30,347 nucleotides of DNA from CAYSHJ01 sp964589725. GTDB taxonomy: Bacteria; Planctomycetota; Planctomycetia; Planctomycetales; Planctomycetaceae. Positions 1 through 7,878 of this stretch are shown here, piece after piece. The notes under the pieces are model-generated. The model worked only from the letters and a program-made list of their open reading frames with translations. It searched no databases and was not told the DNA's origin. Both the position numbers and the translations under genes were made by a program. Within the stretch, counting starts at the first letter, position 1. Each line of letters opens with the position of its first letter. The DNA is taken from contig CAZPUJ010000768.1 of the NCBI GenBank assembly GCA_964589725.1, positions 1-30,347 on the forward strand. The letters are read 5' to 3'.

Positions 1-1
1 C

Positions 2-652
2 GTCACCGCCGAGGTCGTGAAGGTGGCGCACGCCTTCGATGCTTCCGTGGAAGGCGAGTTAGGTTGCCTCGGTTCGTTGGAATCCGGACACGGCGAGAAG
101 GAAGACGGTCACGGTGCCGAGGGCAAGCTGTCGCGCGACCAACTGCTGACGGACCCGAACGAGGCTGCTGATTTCGTCGCCAAGACGGGTGTCGACGCGC
201 TGGCCGTGGCCATCGGCACCAGTCATGGTGCCTACAAATTCAGTCGCAAACCGGATGGCGAAGTATTGGCCATGAAGCGGATCGAAGAGATTCACGCCAA
301 GCTGCCGAACACGCACCTGGTGATGCACGGCAGTTCGTCGGTCCCGCAGGAGCTGCAAGACCTGCTCCGCAAGTATGGCGGCGAGATGAAGCAAACCTGG
401 GGCGTGCCGGTCGAGGAAATTCAGCGCGGCATCAAGTCAGGCGTGCGAAAGATCAACGTCGACACCGACAACCGCATCGCCATGGCCGCCGCGATCCGCA
501 AGGTGATGTTCGAATCGCCCGACAAGTTCGACCCGCGCGATTTCCTGAAGCCAGCTCGCGAGGCGATGAAGAAAGTCTGCGTCGCTCGCATGACCAGCTT
601 CGGTCAAGCCGGCAACGCCAGCAAAATGCGCGCAGCCGGTTTGGTGAAGTAG
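2..652 (+). CDS. fba: Fructose-bisphosphate aldolase, class II (CbbA type), 3' part
   Basis: This is the C-terminal 216 residues of a class II (zinc-dependent) fructose-bisphosphate aldolase, which cleaves fructose 1,6-bisphosphate to glyceraldehyde 3-phosphate and DHAP in glycolysis and condenses them in gluconeogenesis or the Calvin cycle. The reading frame is open to the left edge, so the start lies outside the window. Visible family motifs are GELGCLGSLE near the left edge, AIGTSHGAYKF (a metal-binding His), LVMHGSSSVPQE and the phosphate-binding GVRKINVDTDNR. The long insert EKEDGHGAEGKLSRDQLLTDP and the ending fit the roughly 345-residue CbbA subtype, so about 130 residues are missing. 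Codon use is GC-rich, unlike the lipid genes that follow. It is probably a core metabolic gene with no link to its downstream neighbours. Confidence 0.95.
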   Translation, partial: VTAEVVKVAHAFDASVEGELGCLGSLESGHGEKEDGHGAEGKLSRDQLLTDPNEAADFVAKTGVDALAVAIGTSHGAYKFSRKPDGEVLAMKRIEEIHAKLPNTHLVMHGSSSVPQELQDLLRKYGGEMKQTWGVPVEEIQRGIKSGVRKINVDTDNRIAMAAAIRKVMFESPDKFDPRDFLKPAREAMKKVCVARMTSFGQAGNASKMRAAGLVK

Positions 653-699
653 GCGAGCGACTCACTCGGCTACTTCGATCATGCCAGATTACCCAAGAT

Positions 700-713
700 G
701 GGGCAATCGCCCC
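700..713. terminator. Short GC hairpin downstream of the aldolase gene
   Basis: GGGGC and GCCCC arms surround a four-base AATC loop, 48 bases after the aldolase stop. There is no T-run after it, so it is at best a weak or Rho-assisted terminator. The rest of 653-907 holds no gene that I can support, and no clear promoter. Confidence 0.25.
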
Positions 714-907
714 GGCAAGACGGCCGCCTGAATTGATCCCTTCGAGAAGACAAAGTGGATTGCGGATGAAGTGTGGACGAAAACACTATCGCCATGGGTT
801 GACGTGTCGACGCTCGCCGTGAGCCGTCCGGCCCCGGCTCATCGGAAGAGCTGCTTCTTCACATCGTAAACGGTGAGATAGCTCGCACTAGACTAGGGCG
901 TTCAAGC

Positions 908-2131
908 ATGACTGTACACATCAGCGGATACGGCATGGTGAGCTCTCTGGGTCTCAACACGGACGCTACCTTCTCGGCTCTTCAAGCCGGGCGCTGCGCA
1001 GCTAGATTTATGCCGGAGTGGTCACGAGTCGAAGGCCTCCATTCACATGTTGCATCCCTGGTTCCTGACTATGATGCATCGTTTATTCCGAGAACAAAAC
1101 GCCGCACCATGTCACGAATGTCGGAGATCGCTTGTATTGCACTCGAAGAAAGCCTGGCGCAGGCTGGGTTAACAAGGGATGATCTCACTGGAAGACGAGC
1201 GATGATTATTGCTGGCTCGACAACTGGAAGTCCCATCGCGATGGCAGAGGCGCTGAAGTATTTTCATCAAACGGAGTCTTTTAAAGGGCAGCTCTCGACG
1301 ACAGTCTTCAAGTGTATGAGTCACTCGTTGGCACTCAACCTTGCTTCCCATTTAGATTTTAATGGCCCCGTGCTTTCACCGAGTTCCGCCTGCAGCACCG
1401 GAGCACAAGCGATCCTGCTTGGCAAACAAATGATCGAGAGTGGCTACTGTGATATTGTCCTTGCTGGGGGTGCAGATGAGTGTCACATTACGAGCTGTTT
1501 CAGTTTTGATGTCGCCATGGCAGCGACACGCAACTTTTCCGACGCACCGCAGATGGCCTCGCGCCCTTTTGACCGTGATCGGGATGGGATTGTTGTTTCA
1601 GAGGGAGCAGCGATCCTGGTTTTGGAGTCAAGCGAGTCGTTGCGAAAGCGTGGTATGCCCAGTTATGGGCGTATACTTGGCGGCGCGCATAGATGCGATG
1701 GGCAGCACGTCAGTACGCCGATCGTCGAGTCGATGGTCGCCACCATGGACGAGGCTTTGAGAGATGCGAGAGCTAAGCCTGGAGACGTCACCTACGTTAA
1801 TGCCCATGCGACGTCGACAAAATTGGGGGACCTATGCGAGGCTACGGCAGTGCACCGCGTCTTCGGAGATCACATGGCAATTAGTAGTATTAAGGGACAC
1901 TTGGGCCATAGCTTCGCCGCGGCAGGCAGTACCGAAGCCATCATAGCGCTGAAAATGATGGAACACAATGAAATGATTGGAACAAAGAACCTCAACTGTG
2001 TTGATCCGGAAATGCCAGCTTTAGACTATGTCACAGAGGCTCGTCCTCTGGTCCACGGCTTGGTACTCAGTAACAGTTTTGCTCTTGGGGGCATGAATGT
2101 CTCGCTGGTATTGGGCAATGGCACAATTTGA
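908..2131 (+). CDS. Beta-ketoacyl-ACP synthase (FabF/ApeO-like)
   Basis: This 407-residue condensing enzyme of the thiolase fold extends an acyl chain by decarboxylative condensation with malonyl-ACP. The catalytic triad is complete: Cys162 in SPSSACSTG, His300 in VNAHATST, and His334 in KGHLGHSFAAAG, with Lys329 five residues before it. The length matches FabF (about 412). An acyl carrier protein gene starts 12 bases downstream and dehydratase-like hotdog genes follow, which points to a dedicated polyene or special fatty-acyl pathway rather than bulk fatty acid synthesis, because no fabD, fabG or fabH is present. Base composition and codon use are visibly less GC-rich than the aldolase and the genes after 12 kb, suggesting acquisition by transfer. 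The ATG has only a weak upstream AGGG, so the exact start is moderately sure. Confidence 0.93.
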   Translation: MTVHISGYGMVSSLGLNTDATFSALQAGRCAARFMPEWSRVEGLHSHVASLVPDYDASFIPRTKRRTMSRMSEIACIALEESLAQAGLTRDDLTGRRAMIIAGSTTGSPIAMAEALKYFHQTESFKGQLSTTVFKCMSHSLALNLASHLDFNGPVLSPSSACSTGAQAILLGKQMIESGYCDIVLAGGADECHITSCFSFDVAMAATRNFSDAPQMASRPFDRDRDGIVVSEGAAILVLESSESLRKRGMPSYGRILGGAHRCDGQHVSTPIVESMVATMDEALRDARAKPGDVTYVNAHATSTKLGDLCEATAVHRVFGDHMAISSIKGHLGHSFAAAGSTEAIIALKMMEHNEMIGTKNLNCVDPEMPALDYVTEARPLVHGLVLSNSFALGGMNVSLVLGNGTI

Positions 2132-2143
2132 GAGAAGGAGATC

Positions 2144-2464
2144 ATGCAAATTCAGAAAGAGGTTAATGACATCCTGCACAGCCACTTTGAAATCCCACAC
2201 AGTAAGCTCGTTCCAGAGGCGCACTTGTTTGCGGATTTGGGATTGGACAGTCTTGATGCAGCAGACCTGCTCGTTTTACTTGAGGCCAAGTCCGGCCTCA
2301 GCATTATCCCCGACACTTTTATGGTGGCAAGAACTCTCGATGATGTTTATCGCTTGGTAACGTCACTCTTCGACTCAGCCGAGGGTGAATCTGAGATCGA
2401 TAGCGACAGAGCCGTCCGGCAACAGCCAGAGGCTTCTGAAAGTGTCGTTCTCAGAAGCCGATAG
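2144..2464 (+). CDS. Acyl carrier protein
   Basis: This 106-residue acyl carrier protein would carry the growing chain on a 4'-phosphopantetheine arm attached to Ser36 in the motif LGLDSLDAADL. Residues 1-85 form the usual four-helix domain. About 20 extra acidic and polar residues at the C-terminus are unusual for an ACP, and this tail is the part that overlaps the opposite-strand dehydratase gene. A strong ribosome-binding site (GAAGGAGA) sits just before the ATG. The ketosynthase gene ends 12 bases upstream, so the two are almost certainly co-transcribed and work together. No phosphopantetheinyl transferase gene is visible in the window. Confidence 0.92.
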   Translation: MQIQKEVNDILHSHFEIPHSKLVPEAHLFADLGLDSLDAADLLVLLEAKSGLSIIPDTFMVARTLDDVYRLVTSLFDSAEGESEIDSDRAVRQQPEASESVVLRSR

Positions 2465-2737
2465 ATTGATTTGCAGCTGTTCCATCGGAGGGATGTTCCG
2501 ATTGAACTTGCTGCGGCTTACTTGCAGGATCGTTGTCTCTTTATCTTCGAGGAAAAATTTCGTTGCCAACCAGGCGGAGAGCTCTAATGCGATTGAAGCC
2601 GGCAAGATAGGCTGATTTGGGAAGTGCCCTTCAAAATACGGAAACGTTCTCGGAATCTCCAGCGAGAGATCAAGCGAGTCGCCGGTTTGGCGAGTTACGT
2701 GTAAGAGTTTCGATAGGTGATGTTCGAACAATTCCAT
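2375..2737 (-). CDS. Hotdog 3-hydroxyacyl-ACP dehydratase (FabZ/ApeI-like)
   Basis: This small 120-residue single hotdog-fold protein is of the FabZ/ApeI kind, which dehydrate 3-hydroxyacyl-ACP to the trans-2-enoyl form. The signature FEGHFPNQPILPASIALEL aligns with the FabZ motif: the catalytic His is at 38 and the catalytic Glu at 52, while the usual Gln four residues after the Glu is Trp. A GTG three bases upstream (2740) is an alternative start; neither start has a good ribosome-binding site. The gene runs opposite to the ketosynthase and ACP genes, and its last 90 bases overlap the ACP tail tail-to-tail. It faces away from the ApeP-like gene at 2940, leaving about 200 bases (2738-2939) that must carry divergent promoters. 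Confidence 0.8.
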   Translation of the reverse strand: MELFEHHLSKLLHVTRQTGDSLDLSLEIPRTFPYFEGHFPNQPILPASIALELSAWLATKFFLEDKETTILQVSRSKFNRNIPPMEQLQINLSASENDTFRSLWLLPDGSVAIDLRFTLG

Positions 2738-2939
2738 CACAGGCTGCTAGTGACAACAGTCTCACTTGCCGAGAAGGTTCAGCTTCTAATGCCGATGCTC
2801 GAGTTCGTCAAACAGTCTCGATGATCTGGTTGACGCGATGGCTCGGCCGACCATCGAACCCGTTTCTCCAATGAGTGCCAGCCAACTCGCCCAAAAAAGA
2901 TGACATCCCGATAACTTCAACAATATCCGGGCTTTTCGA

Positions 2940-3398
2940 ATGAAGTTTCCACTGAGAACCGAAGACCTGGAAGACTTCTTGCCGCATCGCAAGCCCATGG
3001 TGTGGGTCGACCGCATCATACATGTCTCCGAGCAGCGAGGGAGTACGGAGGTTACGGTTAAGCACAAACTCATGCAGGATCGAGGCCGAGTGCACGTTGG
3101 AGCCTTGGTGGAGTTTTTGGCACAGTCCTATGGGTTTATCATGGCGGTCCAAGCGGTCCAGCAACAGCGGCGGTTGAAAGTGGCACAGTTGGCCGCAATC
3201 GATCGCTTCGATCTCTTGTCACAGATTCTGCCTTGTGAAGGAGAAACACTCTCGGCGGAGTTGAACGCGATCCGCGAATTGCACCCTCTTTATTTAGTTA
3301 AAGGACAGGTCTTTGCGCCGCAGCACCGGACGTTGTGCACGATCCAATTCAAAGGATATGCGCTGTTTGAAGATGATGAGGCCGATTTCACAGTTTAG
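2940..3398 (+). CDS. Hotdog dehydratase (ApeP/FabA-like)
   Basis: A 152-residue hotdog-fold protein resembling ApeP, the second dehydratase of aryl polyene clusters. The pattern LPHRKPMVWVDRI at residues 14-26 and the helix ALVEFLAQS (Glu58, Gln62) match that family's conserved N-terminal strand and active-site helix. It would remove water from 3-hydroxyacyl-ACP intermediates, alone or together with the neighbouring ApeI-like protein. Its ATG has only a weak ribosome-binding site. The hydroxylase gene starts 39 bases after its stop, in the same direction, so the two are probably one transcript. A thioesterase role cannot be excluded for a hotdog protein read from sequence only. Confidence 0.8.
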   Translation: MKFPLRTEDLEDFLPHRKPMVWVDRIIHVSEQRGSTEVTVKHKLMQDRGRVHVGALVEFLAQSYGFIMAVQAVQQQRRLKVAQLAAIDRFDLLSQILPCEGETLSAELNAIRELHPLYLVKGQVFAPQHRTLCTIQFKGYALFEDDEADFTV

Positions 3399-3437
3399 AG
3401 GTAGGTGTCGGTCTGTGAACCTCTGGGAGGAAGGACG

Positions 3438-4268
3438 ATGTGGGATTCAGTGATGTTTTATGGTCTGGTCGGACTGGTGGCACTCGTCGCGACTTGCCTC
3501 CGCTATCTCCTGATGACTGGCACATACTATGCCATTGTCTGCAAGCTCTTTGATCGGAAGTTTCGAAAGTACAAGATCAATCCTGATCTCGTCCCGGCAG
3601 AAGCGATCAGGTCAGAAATGACCTGGGCACTTCTCAACAACGTGAACTACGCGATCCTCGCAATCTTCACGTATATTCTGTACGAGCTGGGGTATCTGAA
3701 ACTGTACTTTGAATGGCATGAATATGGGACGCTTTATGGATTACTCATTATTCCAACCGTTCTCCTGGCCCAGGACACCTATTTTTTCGGGGTGCACTAT
3801 CTCATGCACCGCAGGCTGTTTTGGCGCGCCTCCCATCATCAGATCCATCACCAGTTTCACAACGTTTCACCCTGGAGCGCGTTTTCTGTCCATCCAGTCG
3901 AGGGCTTCATTGAATTGCTATTCCGTCCTCTTCTGCTGATGACAGTCCCGACGCACCCATACACGCTGATGGCTCTTGCGTTCCTGTCTTTTGCACTGAA
4001 CATTATTGGCCATTCGGGTTACGAGCTGTTTCCAAAGAACTTCGCGACGTCACCGATGACCAAGTTCTGCAGTTGCGCAACTTATCATTACCTTCACCAC
4101 CGTCATAGCAACTACAATTACGGATTGTTCTTCAACTTCTGGGATCGACTGATGGGAACCATGGATCCGGAGTATCCTGCTTTTTTCGCCGAGATTCGAG
4201 GCAGAGCTCGGAATGATGAGCAGGCCACAGGCTACGAGGCAGTGACGGCAGCTTTTCGTCGAATGTGA
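3438..4268 (+). CDS. Sterol desaturase / fatty acid hydroxylase family membrane protein
   Basis: This 276-residue integral membrane di-iron enzyme belongs to the fatty acid hydroxylase superfamily, which uses oxygen to hydroxylate or desaturate lipids. The His clusters expected for the two irons are present: HYLMH (120-124), HHQIHH (133-138), His152 in SVHPVEG, and YHYLHHRHSNYNYG (about 216-229). Several hydrophobic segments surround them, at about 5-35, 68-88, 98-115 and 168-195. I chose the ATG at 3438 because GGGAGGAAGG stands just before it; an in-frame GTG at 3405 has no such site. Its neighbours suggest the substrate is an acyl chain made by the ketosynthase/ACP set, but this is inference. 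Its last 37 bases overlap the DUF4442 gene on the other strand. Confidence 0.88.
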   Translation: MWDSVMFYGLVGLVALVATCLRYLLMTGTYYAIVCKLFDRKFRKYKINPDLVPAEAIRSEMTWALLNNVNYAILAIFTYILYELGYLKLYFEWHEYGTLYGLLIIPTVLLAQDTYFFGVHYLMHRRLFWRASHHQIHHQFHNVSPWSAFSVHPVEGFIELLFRPLLLMTVPTHPYTLMALAFLSFALNIIGHSGYELFPKNFATSPMTKFCSCATYHYLHHRHSNYNYGLFFNFWDRLMGTMDPEYPAFFAEIRGRARNDEQATGYEAVTAAFRRM

Positions 4269-4714
4269 AGTTTACGTGTGACGCTGGCGATCCGATCCCG
4301 GCTAAGTCCGTTGATCACCACTGGAAGTTCAATTGAGTAACCCTCCCCATCTTGCGTCTGCCTACGGACGGTGTCCAAGACCTCGGAGGTGAGGATAAAA
4401 GACGCCTCGACTGGCTCTCGTGCAGGACGCAGGAAAATGATCGATGCCGCCTCATCCCATACAATGTATTCCTCACCGAGAATTTTAAGAAGCATGATCG
4501 AGTAGAATGGGTCGGTCATGGAAAAGAGCGCCCCGCCGAACTGTGTGCCGAGGTTATTGCGGTTGTACCATCTGAAGGCCAGCCGCGTTCGGATTTCAGT
4601 AAAGTCAGGCGCAATATAAGTGACTCGAATTCCCTGTCCACAAAGCGGAGGCCATATATTTATCATACGACGGAATATTCCAGCGGACCTAAACATGTCG
4701 GTATATTTGCGCAT
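4232..4714 (-). CDS. DUF4442 hotdog protein, probable thioesterase
   Basis: A 160-residue protein with the DUF4442 pattern, a hotdog-fold family related to acyl-CoA/ACP thioesterases. Seen are FRWYNRNNLGTQFGGALFSMTDP at residues 48-70 (the central helix region), then alternating strands with FLRPAREPVEA and a basic ending. Start and stop codons are shared with the upstream acyltransferase gene (the plus strand reads CATCA at 4712-4716, giving TGATG on the minus strand), and no separate ribosome-binding site is visible. Translation is therefore probably coupled, and the two proteins should work in the same lipid pathway, for example releasing or editing acyl chains. The gene is convergent with the hydroxylase gene and overlaps it by 37 bases. 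Confidence 0.75.
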   Translation of the reverse strand: MRKYTDMFRSAGIFRRMINIWPPLCGQGIRVTYIAPDFTEIRTRLAFRWYNRNNLGTQFGGALFSMTDPFYSIMLLKILGEEYIVWDEAASIIFLRPAREPVEASFILTSEVLDTVRRQTQDGEGYSIELPVVINGLSRDRIASVTRKLHIRRKAAVTAS

Positions 4715-5766
4715 CAGGAGGCTTCCGAAATCCGAGGAGTTGAGGTTCCGGGAACTAGAGTTCGTGGTTCATTCAGTATCTTGGCGATCTGCTCCATGAC
4801 TGAGGGGTTTAGGTGCATGGTTCGATGCCGGCAGTGAAATGTATATGTCTTTCCGGGATGAAGAAGCTCTTGCTGCCCTCCAATCGTCTGGCTAAGCGCG
4901 GTTACCGATCCGTCACCGCTGGACTCTTTGCTCACCCGGATTTGTCCTGACATGTGGTAATGTATCTTCGCGGGTGTTGGCAGCCCGACGCTGACGATAT
5001 ATGACGTGTCCACGTTCCGAAGGACTGTCGTCGCAGCGAGTTGGAGCAGGAACTCACGACCGGAATGTAGCAAATGGCTGGAGATCTGGGTTTGGGACTC
5101 CAGGAAAGAACACGTCTCAGAGTGAGACGTGAGCGGACGGTCCCCTTCTTGGACATAATGATCTTCTGCGACGTTGAAGTAATCTGCGGAGGGAAGTACT
5201 TCATAAGTGGAAGGAAAGTTTCGGATCAGAGACCGGACCTTGCGTGCCAAGAAGAAGTCAGCCACGAGGTTAAGAACCGCGCCTGTATGTAGGTTAGCTA
5301 GGGCACGCGGCATGCCAAGAAACGGCGTTCCGATCGAGATAAACTTCCGAATCTTGCGCCCGAAGCCCATGCGGGCATATTGTGTCGCAATCAATCCTCC
5401 GGTCGAAACACCGACGATGTTGAATCGATCGAGACTCTGTGCCTCGATCCATTGTGCAAAACTCTTAGTCGATACGAAAAGACTCTGCCTCCAGTCATAG
5501 GGAAAGGGCAAAACCGAAAGGCCGTCTTGGGCCAACCTCTTTCTTAGAGGTCCGACGAAATCCAGCGGTCGTTTGTCAAGACACCCCGCTACCTCGAGCT
5601 GGAATTTGGGGACGCCGTCTTCGTCGCACTGAAGATAGTTCAGATCCGCATAGGCACTTAGCGGATGGTTTGGCACCCAGGCCTGGGCGCGTCTCGGGCC
5701 AGTATAGACAAGCTTGGAACCCATGGTTCCGAGGATCAACACCACGGGGTCTCTTCGATGTTGCAT
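4714..5766 (-). CDS. LCAT-like acyltransferase / lipase (alpha/beta hydrolase)
   Basis: This 350-residue alpha/beta hydrolase belongs to the lecithin:cholesterol acyltransferase family, whose members move or release acyl groups of phospholipids and sterols. The N-terminal VVLILGTMGSKL is the family's oxyanion-loop pattern. PFPYDWRQS at 87-95 is a typical LCAT block, and the nucleophile Ser121 lies in GVSTGG. Asp285 in SSGDGSVT and His318 in RTMHLN complete a plausible triad. No signal peptide is obvious, so it may act in the cytoplasm. It lies head-to-tail with the DUF4442 gene (1-base overlap). It could attach or remove the lipid made by the ketosynthase block. The ATG has no strong ribosome-binding site. 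Confidence 0.83.
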   Translation of the reverse strand: MQHRRDPVVLILGTMGSKLVYTGPRRAQAWVPNHPLSAYADLNYLQCDEDGVPKFQLEVAGCLDKRPLDFVGPLRKRLAQDGLSVLPFPYDWRQSLFVSTKSFAQWIEAQSLDRFNIVGVSTGGLIATQYARMGFGRKIRKFISIGTPFLGMPRALANLHTGAVLNLVADFFLARKVRSLIRNFPSTYEVLPSADYFNVAEDHYVQEGDRPLTSHSETCSFLESQTQISSHLLHSGREFLLQLAATTVLRNVDTSYIVSVGLPTPAKIHYHMSGQIRVSKESSGDGSVTALSQTIGGQQELLHPGKTYTFHCRHRTMHLNPSVMEQIAKILNEPRTLVPGTSTPRISEAS

Positions 5767-5921
5767 CTGAGTATCAGCCCGTTGAAAAGCTCATTCTGGT
5801 GGCAACATCCCATCTACCTGCAAACCTCGACTAGATGGTTTTGAGCACCTTTCCATCGTATTGTGGTCAGGGACGTTTCAGGCGGAAAGTGATTCTGCGA
5901 CTTCCTTGACGAATCCTTCGT

Positions 5922-7292
5922 CTATGCGTCCCGCCGTTTCCAGCGAAGCATAAGTCTGTTCTTTGGGCGAAGCGTCATCTTGACTTGCCTGATGGGATCG
6001 TCCGCTCCTGGAATGGGCGTTACTTGACATGATTGCAACATGGAAGCGGCGATCAGCACCAGCTCGTTCATCGCGAACGATTGCCCGATACAACTGCGAG
6101 GTCCGGCACCAAACGGGAAATAGGCGCCGCTGGGAATCTCGTCAATGCGAGGGGAAAGGAATCGCTGCGCGTCGAAGCACTCAGGCTCTGGGAACCATCG
6201 TGGATCACGCTGGGTGACAAATGACGAAAGAGCGACCAGGCTTTTTCTGGGCACATCATATCCGCCGATCACGAGGTCTGCCGTTGCCTGTCTCGGAAAG
6301 ACGCCGATAACCGGCGGATAGAGGCGGAGCGTTTCTTTGATCGTCGCGACCAAGTAATGCAACTCATCCACGTCGCTCGCGACCGGCTCGCGAGTGCCGA
6401 CCACGGAATCGACCTCTTCATGACAGCGGCGAGCCACTTCTGGAAAGCGGGCGATGTTGTACCATATCCAAACCAGGGCTGCCGCCGTTGTGTCGTGGCC
6501 GGTCAGCATGAGTGTCATAGCCTCATTGCGAATCTGACTGTCATTCATACGCATTCCCCCCAACTCCTCATCCCTGGCAGCCAGCAACATCGACAGCAGG
6601 TCTCCATGATCGCGGCCGTCCTTTCGACGTTCGCGAACAAATTGCCACACGATGCGGTCCAGGACGTTCATCGCCCACCGTTTGCGGCGATTCCGCGCGG
6701 TCGGTATCCAGCGCGGCAAGCGCAACGGCGCTTGCATTTCGTGGAATGCGATCTCCGACAAGACGGAAACCGCTTCGGCGATCACCGCTGAAGTGTCGCC
6801 GATCTCGCTATCGAACATCGTCTTGCAGATGATCGACAGTGTCAGACTCGTCATCGTCTCGTCGATATCCACGTCAATATAGCCCTCTCGTTCAATCGCC
6901 CCGCGCCACGATTCAACGAGCCGACGTGCGCTGGCGACCATCGCCCGAGCATAGTTTTCCATGCGAGAGGGTTGGAAAGCCGGCTGCACGAGCCTGCGCT
7001 GGCGGATCCATTGTTCTCCCTCTGCGATCAGAACGCTGCTCCCGTTCCACTGGGCAAACGTCTTCGTCACTCGCGGCATGCGGAACAGTGATTTGGCGTG
7101 TGCCACCAACACTTCTCGCACTTGGTCAGGATGAAAGAACACGAATAGGCGGTATGGCCCCAGCGCAAAAGACACAGAGTCGCCGTATTCTCGCTGTAGG
7201 TCTAAGCGACTACCGAGCATGTCGGCCTTCATCCGTGACATCGTGCGCAAGCCGAATAGATGATCGTTGGGCCCCGGCGGTCGAGAAGTCAT
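5922..7292 (-). CDS. Cytochrome P450
   Basis: This is a full-length, 456-residue cytochrome P450 mono-oxygenase. The I-helix oxygen-binding motif LTGHDTTAA is at 263-271, the K-helix ExxR as KETLR at 319-323, and the haem loop FGAGPRSCIG at 394-403 with the ligand Cys401. The general form is like bacterial CYP families related to fatty-acid P450s such as CYP102 haem domains, but no reductase domain is attached, so it needs a separate ferredoxin or flavodoxin. The ATG at 7292 is preceded by AGGGG at good spacing; an upstream TTG at 7310 is less likely. The orientation matches the acyltransferase/DUF4442 pair, 155 bases apart, so it may be the first gene of that transcript and oxidise the same lipid. 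It is more GC-rich than the ketosynthase block. Confidence 0.93.
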   Translation of the reverse strand: MTSRPPGPNDHLFGLRTMSRMKADMLGSRLDLQREYGDSVSFALGPYRLFVFFHPDQVREVLVAHAKSLFRMPRVTKTFAQWNGSSVLIAEGEQWIRQRRLVQPAFQPSRMENYARAMVASARRLVESWRGAIEREGYIDVDIDETMTSLTLSIICKTMFDSEIGDTSAVIAEAVSVLSEIAFHEMQAPLRLPRWIPTARNRRKRWAMNVLDRIVWQFVRERRKDGRDHGDLLSMLLAARDEELGGMRMNDSQIRNEAMTLMLTGHDTTAAALVWIWYNIARFPEVARRCHEEVDSVVGTREPVASDVDELHYLVATIKETLRLYPPVIGVFPRQATADLVIGGYDVPRKSLVALSSFVTQRDPRWFPEPECFDAQRFLSPRIDEIPSGAYFPFGAGPRSCIGQSFAMNELVLIAASMLQSCQVTPIPGADDPIRQVKMTLRPKNRLMLRWKRRDA

Positions 7293-7396
7293 GGTCGGCC
7301 CCTGTTTCAAGCAAGCTTTGCTTGCGATGACTTGCTTTCAGTCGTTCTCTCCTCAAAGTTGTTGTCAGCGGCGGCCGCAGATGCGAAGCGCCTGTC

Positions 7397-7819
7397 TCAC
7401 TCCAATTTCCTTGTGAGCAAGACAAGTGCCAAGGTGATGATTGAGACTACTACGATCGTCAGGACAATGGCAAACATTGAGGCGTTTGCGACGAGATCGT
7501 CAGAAGCCGTGATGAGGAAAAAAACACGCTGAAAGGCCCTCAGAGCCAGAACTCCTGCTCCAACGTAGATCACACTTTTGTGTTGCTTTGGGTTGGTGGC
7601 TGCGATTGCCATGAACCCTGCGAACGCGAGAAGGTACGCTGCGAACGGATTGATGACCCAATACATTTGAGGAGTAAGCTCTAGTTTGAAGTTAAAGAAT
7701 TGTTCTGCAAGAAACACTGCTGTTTGTTTTGCGAAGATTCCTAACAATCCTATGCCGGCGTGAAAGATGACCAGCCACCAAAGAAGACCTTTGAGTAGTT
7801 TTTCTGTGTTTAGCGACAT
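7397..7819 (-). CDS. Small four-helix membrane protein, unknown function
   Basis: A 140-residue protein that I do not recognise. Four hydrophobic segments are clear: about 9-30 (GLLWWLVIFHAGIGLLGIF), 50-72, 80-100 and 112-136, ending with a short basic tail (LLTRKLE). The ATG at 7819 has AGGG eight bases upstream; a GTG at 7828 is possible but poorly placed. The base composition is AT-richer than its neighbours. It precedes the P450 gene in the same direction, with about 100 bases between them (7293-7396), which include a small GCAAGC/GCTTGC hairpin at 7311-7325. The function is unknown. Confidence 0.65.
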   Translation of the reverse strand: MSLNTEKLLKGLLWWLVIFHAGIGLLGIFAKQTAVFLAEQFFNFKLELTPQMYWVINPFAAYLLAFAGFMAIAATNPKQHKSVIYVGAGVLALRAFQRVFFLITASDDLVANASMFAIVLTIVVVSIITLALVLLTRKLE

Positions 7820-7878
7820 GTTTGTCACCCTGCCGGGTTGCGGCGGCGCCCCCTGTTACTGGTTACCTGCGCGACCGT

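Noticed and set aside
7311..7325. GCAAGC-TTT-GCTTGC hairpin upstream of the P450 gene
   Set aside because: The six-base stem is short and could be chance; no regulator or terminator logic fits strongly enough to list it as a feature.
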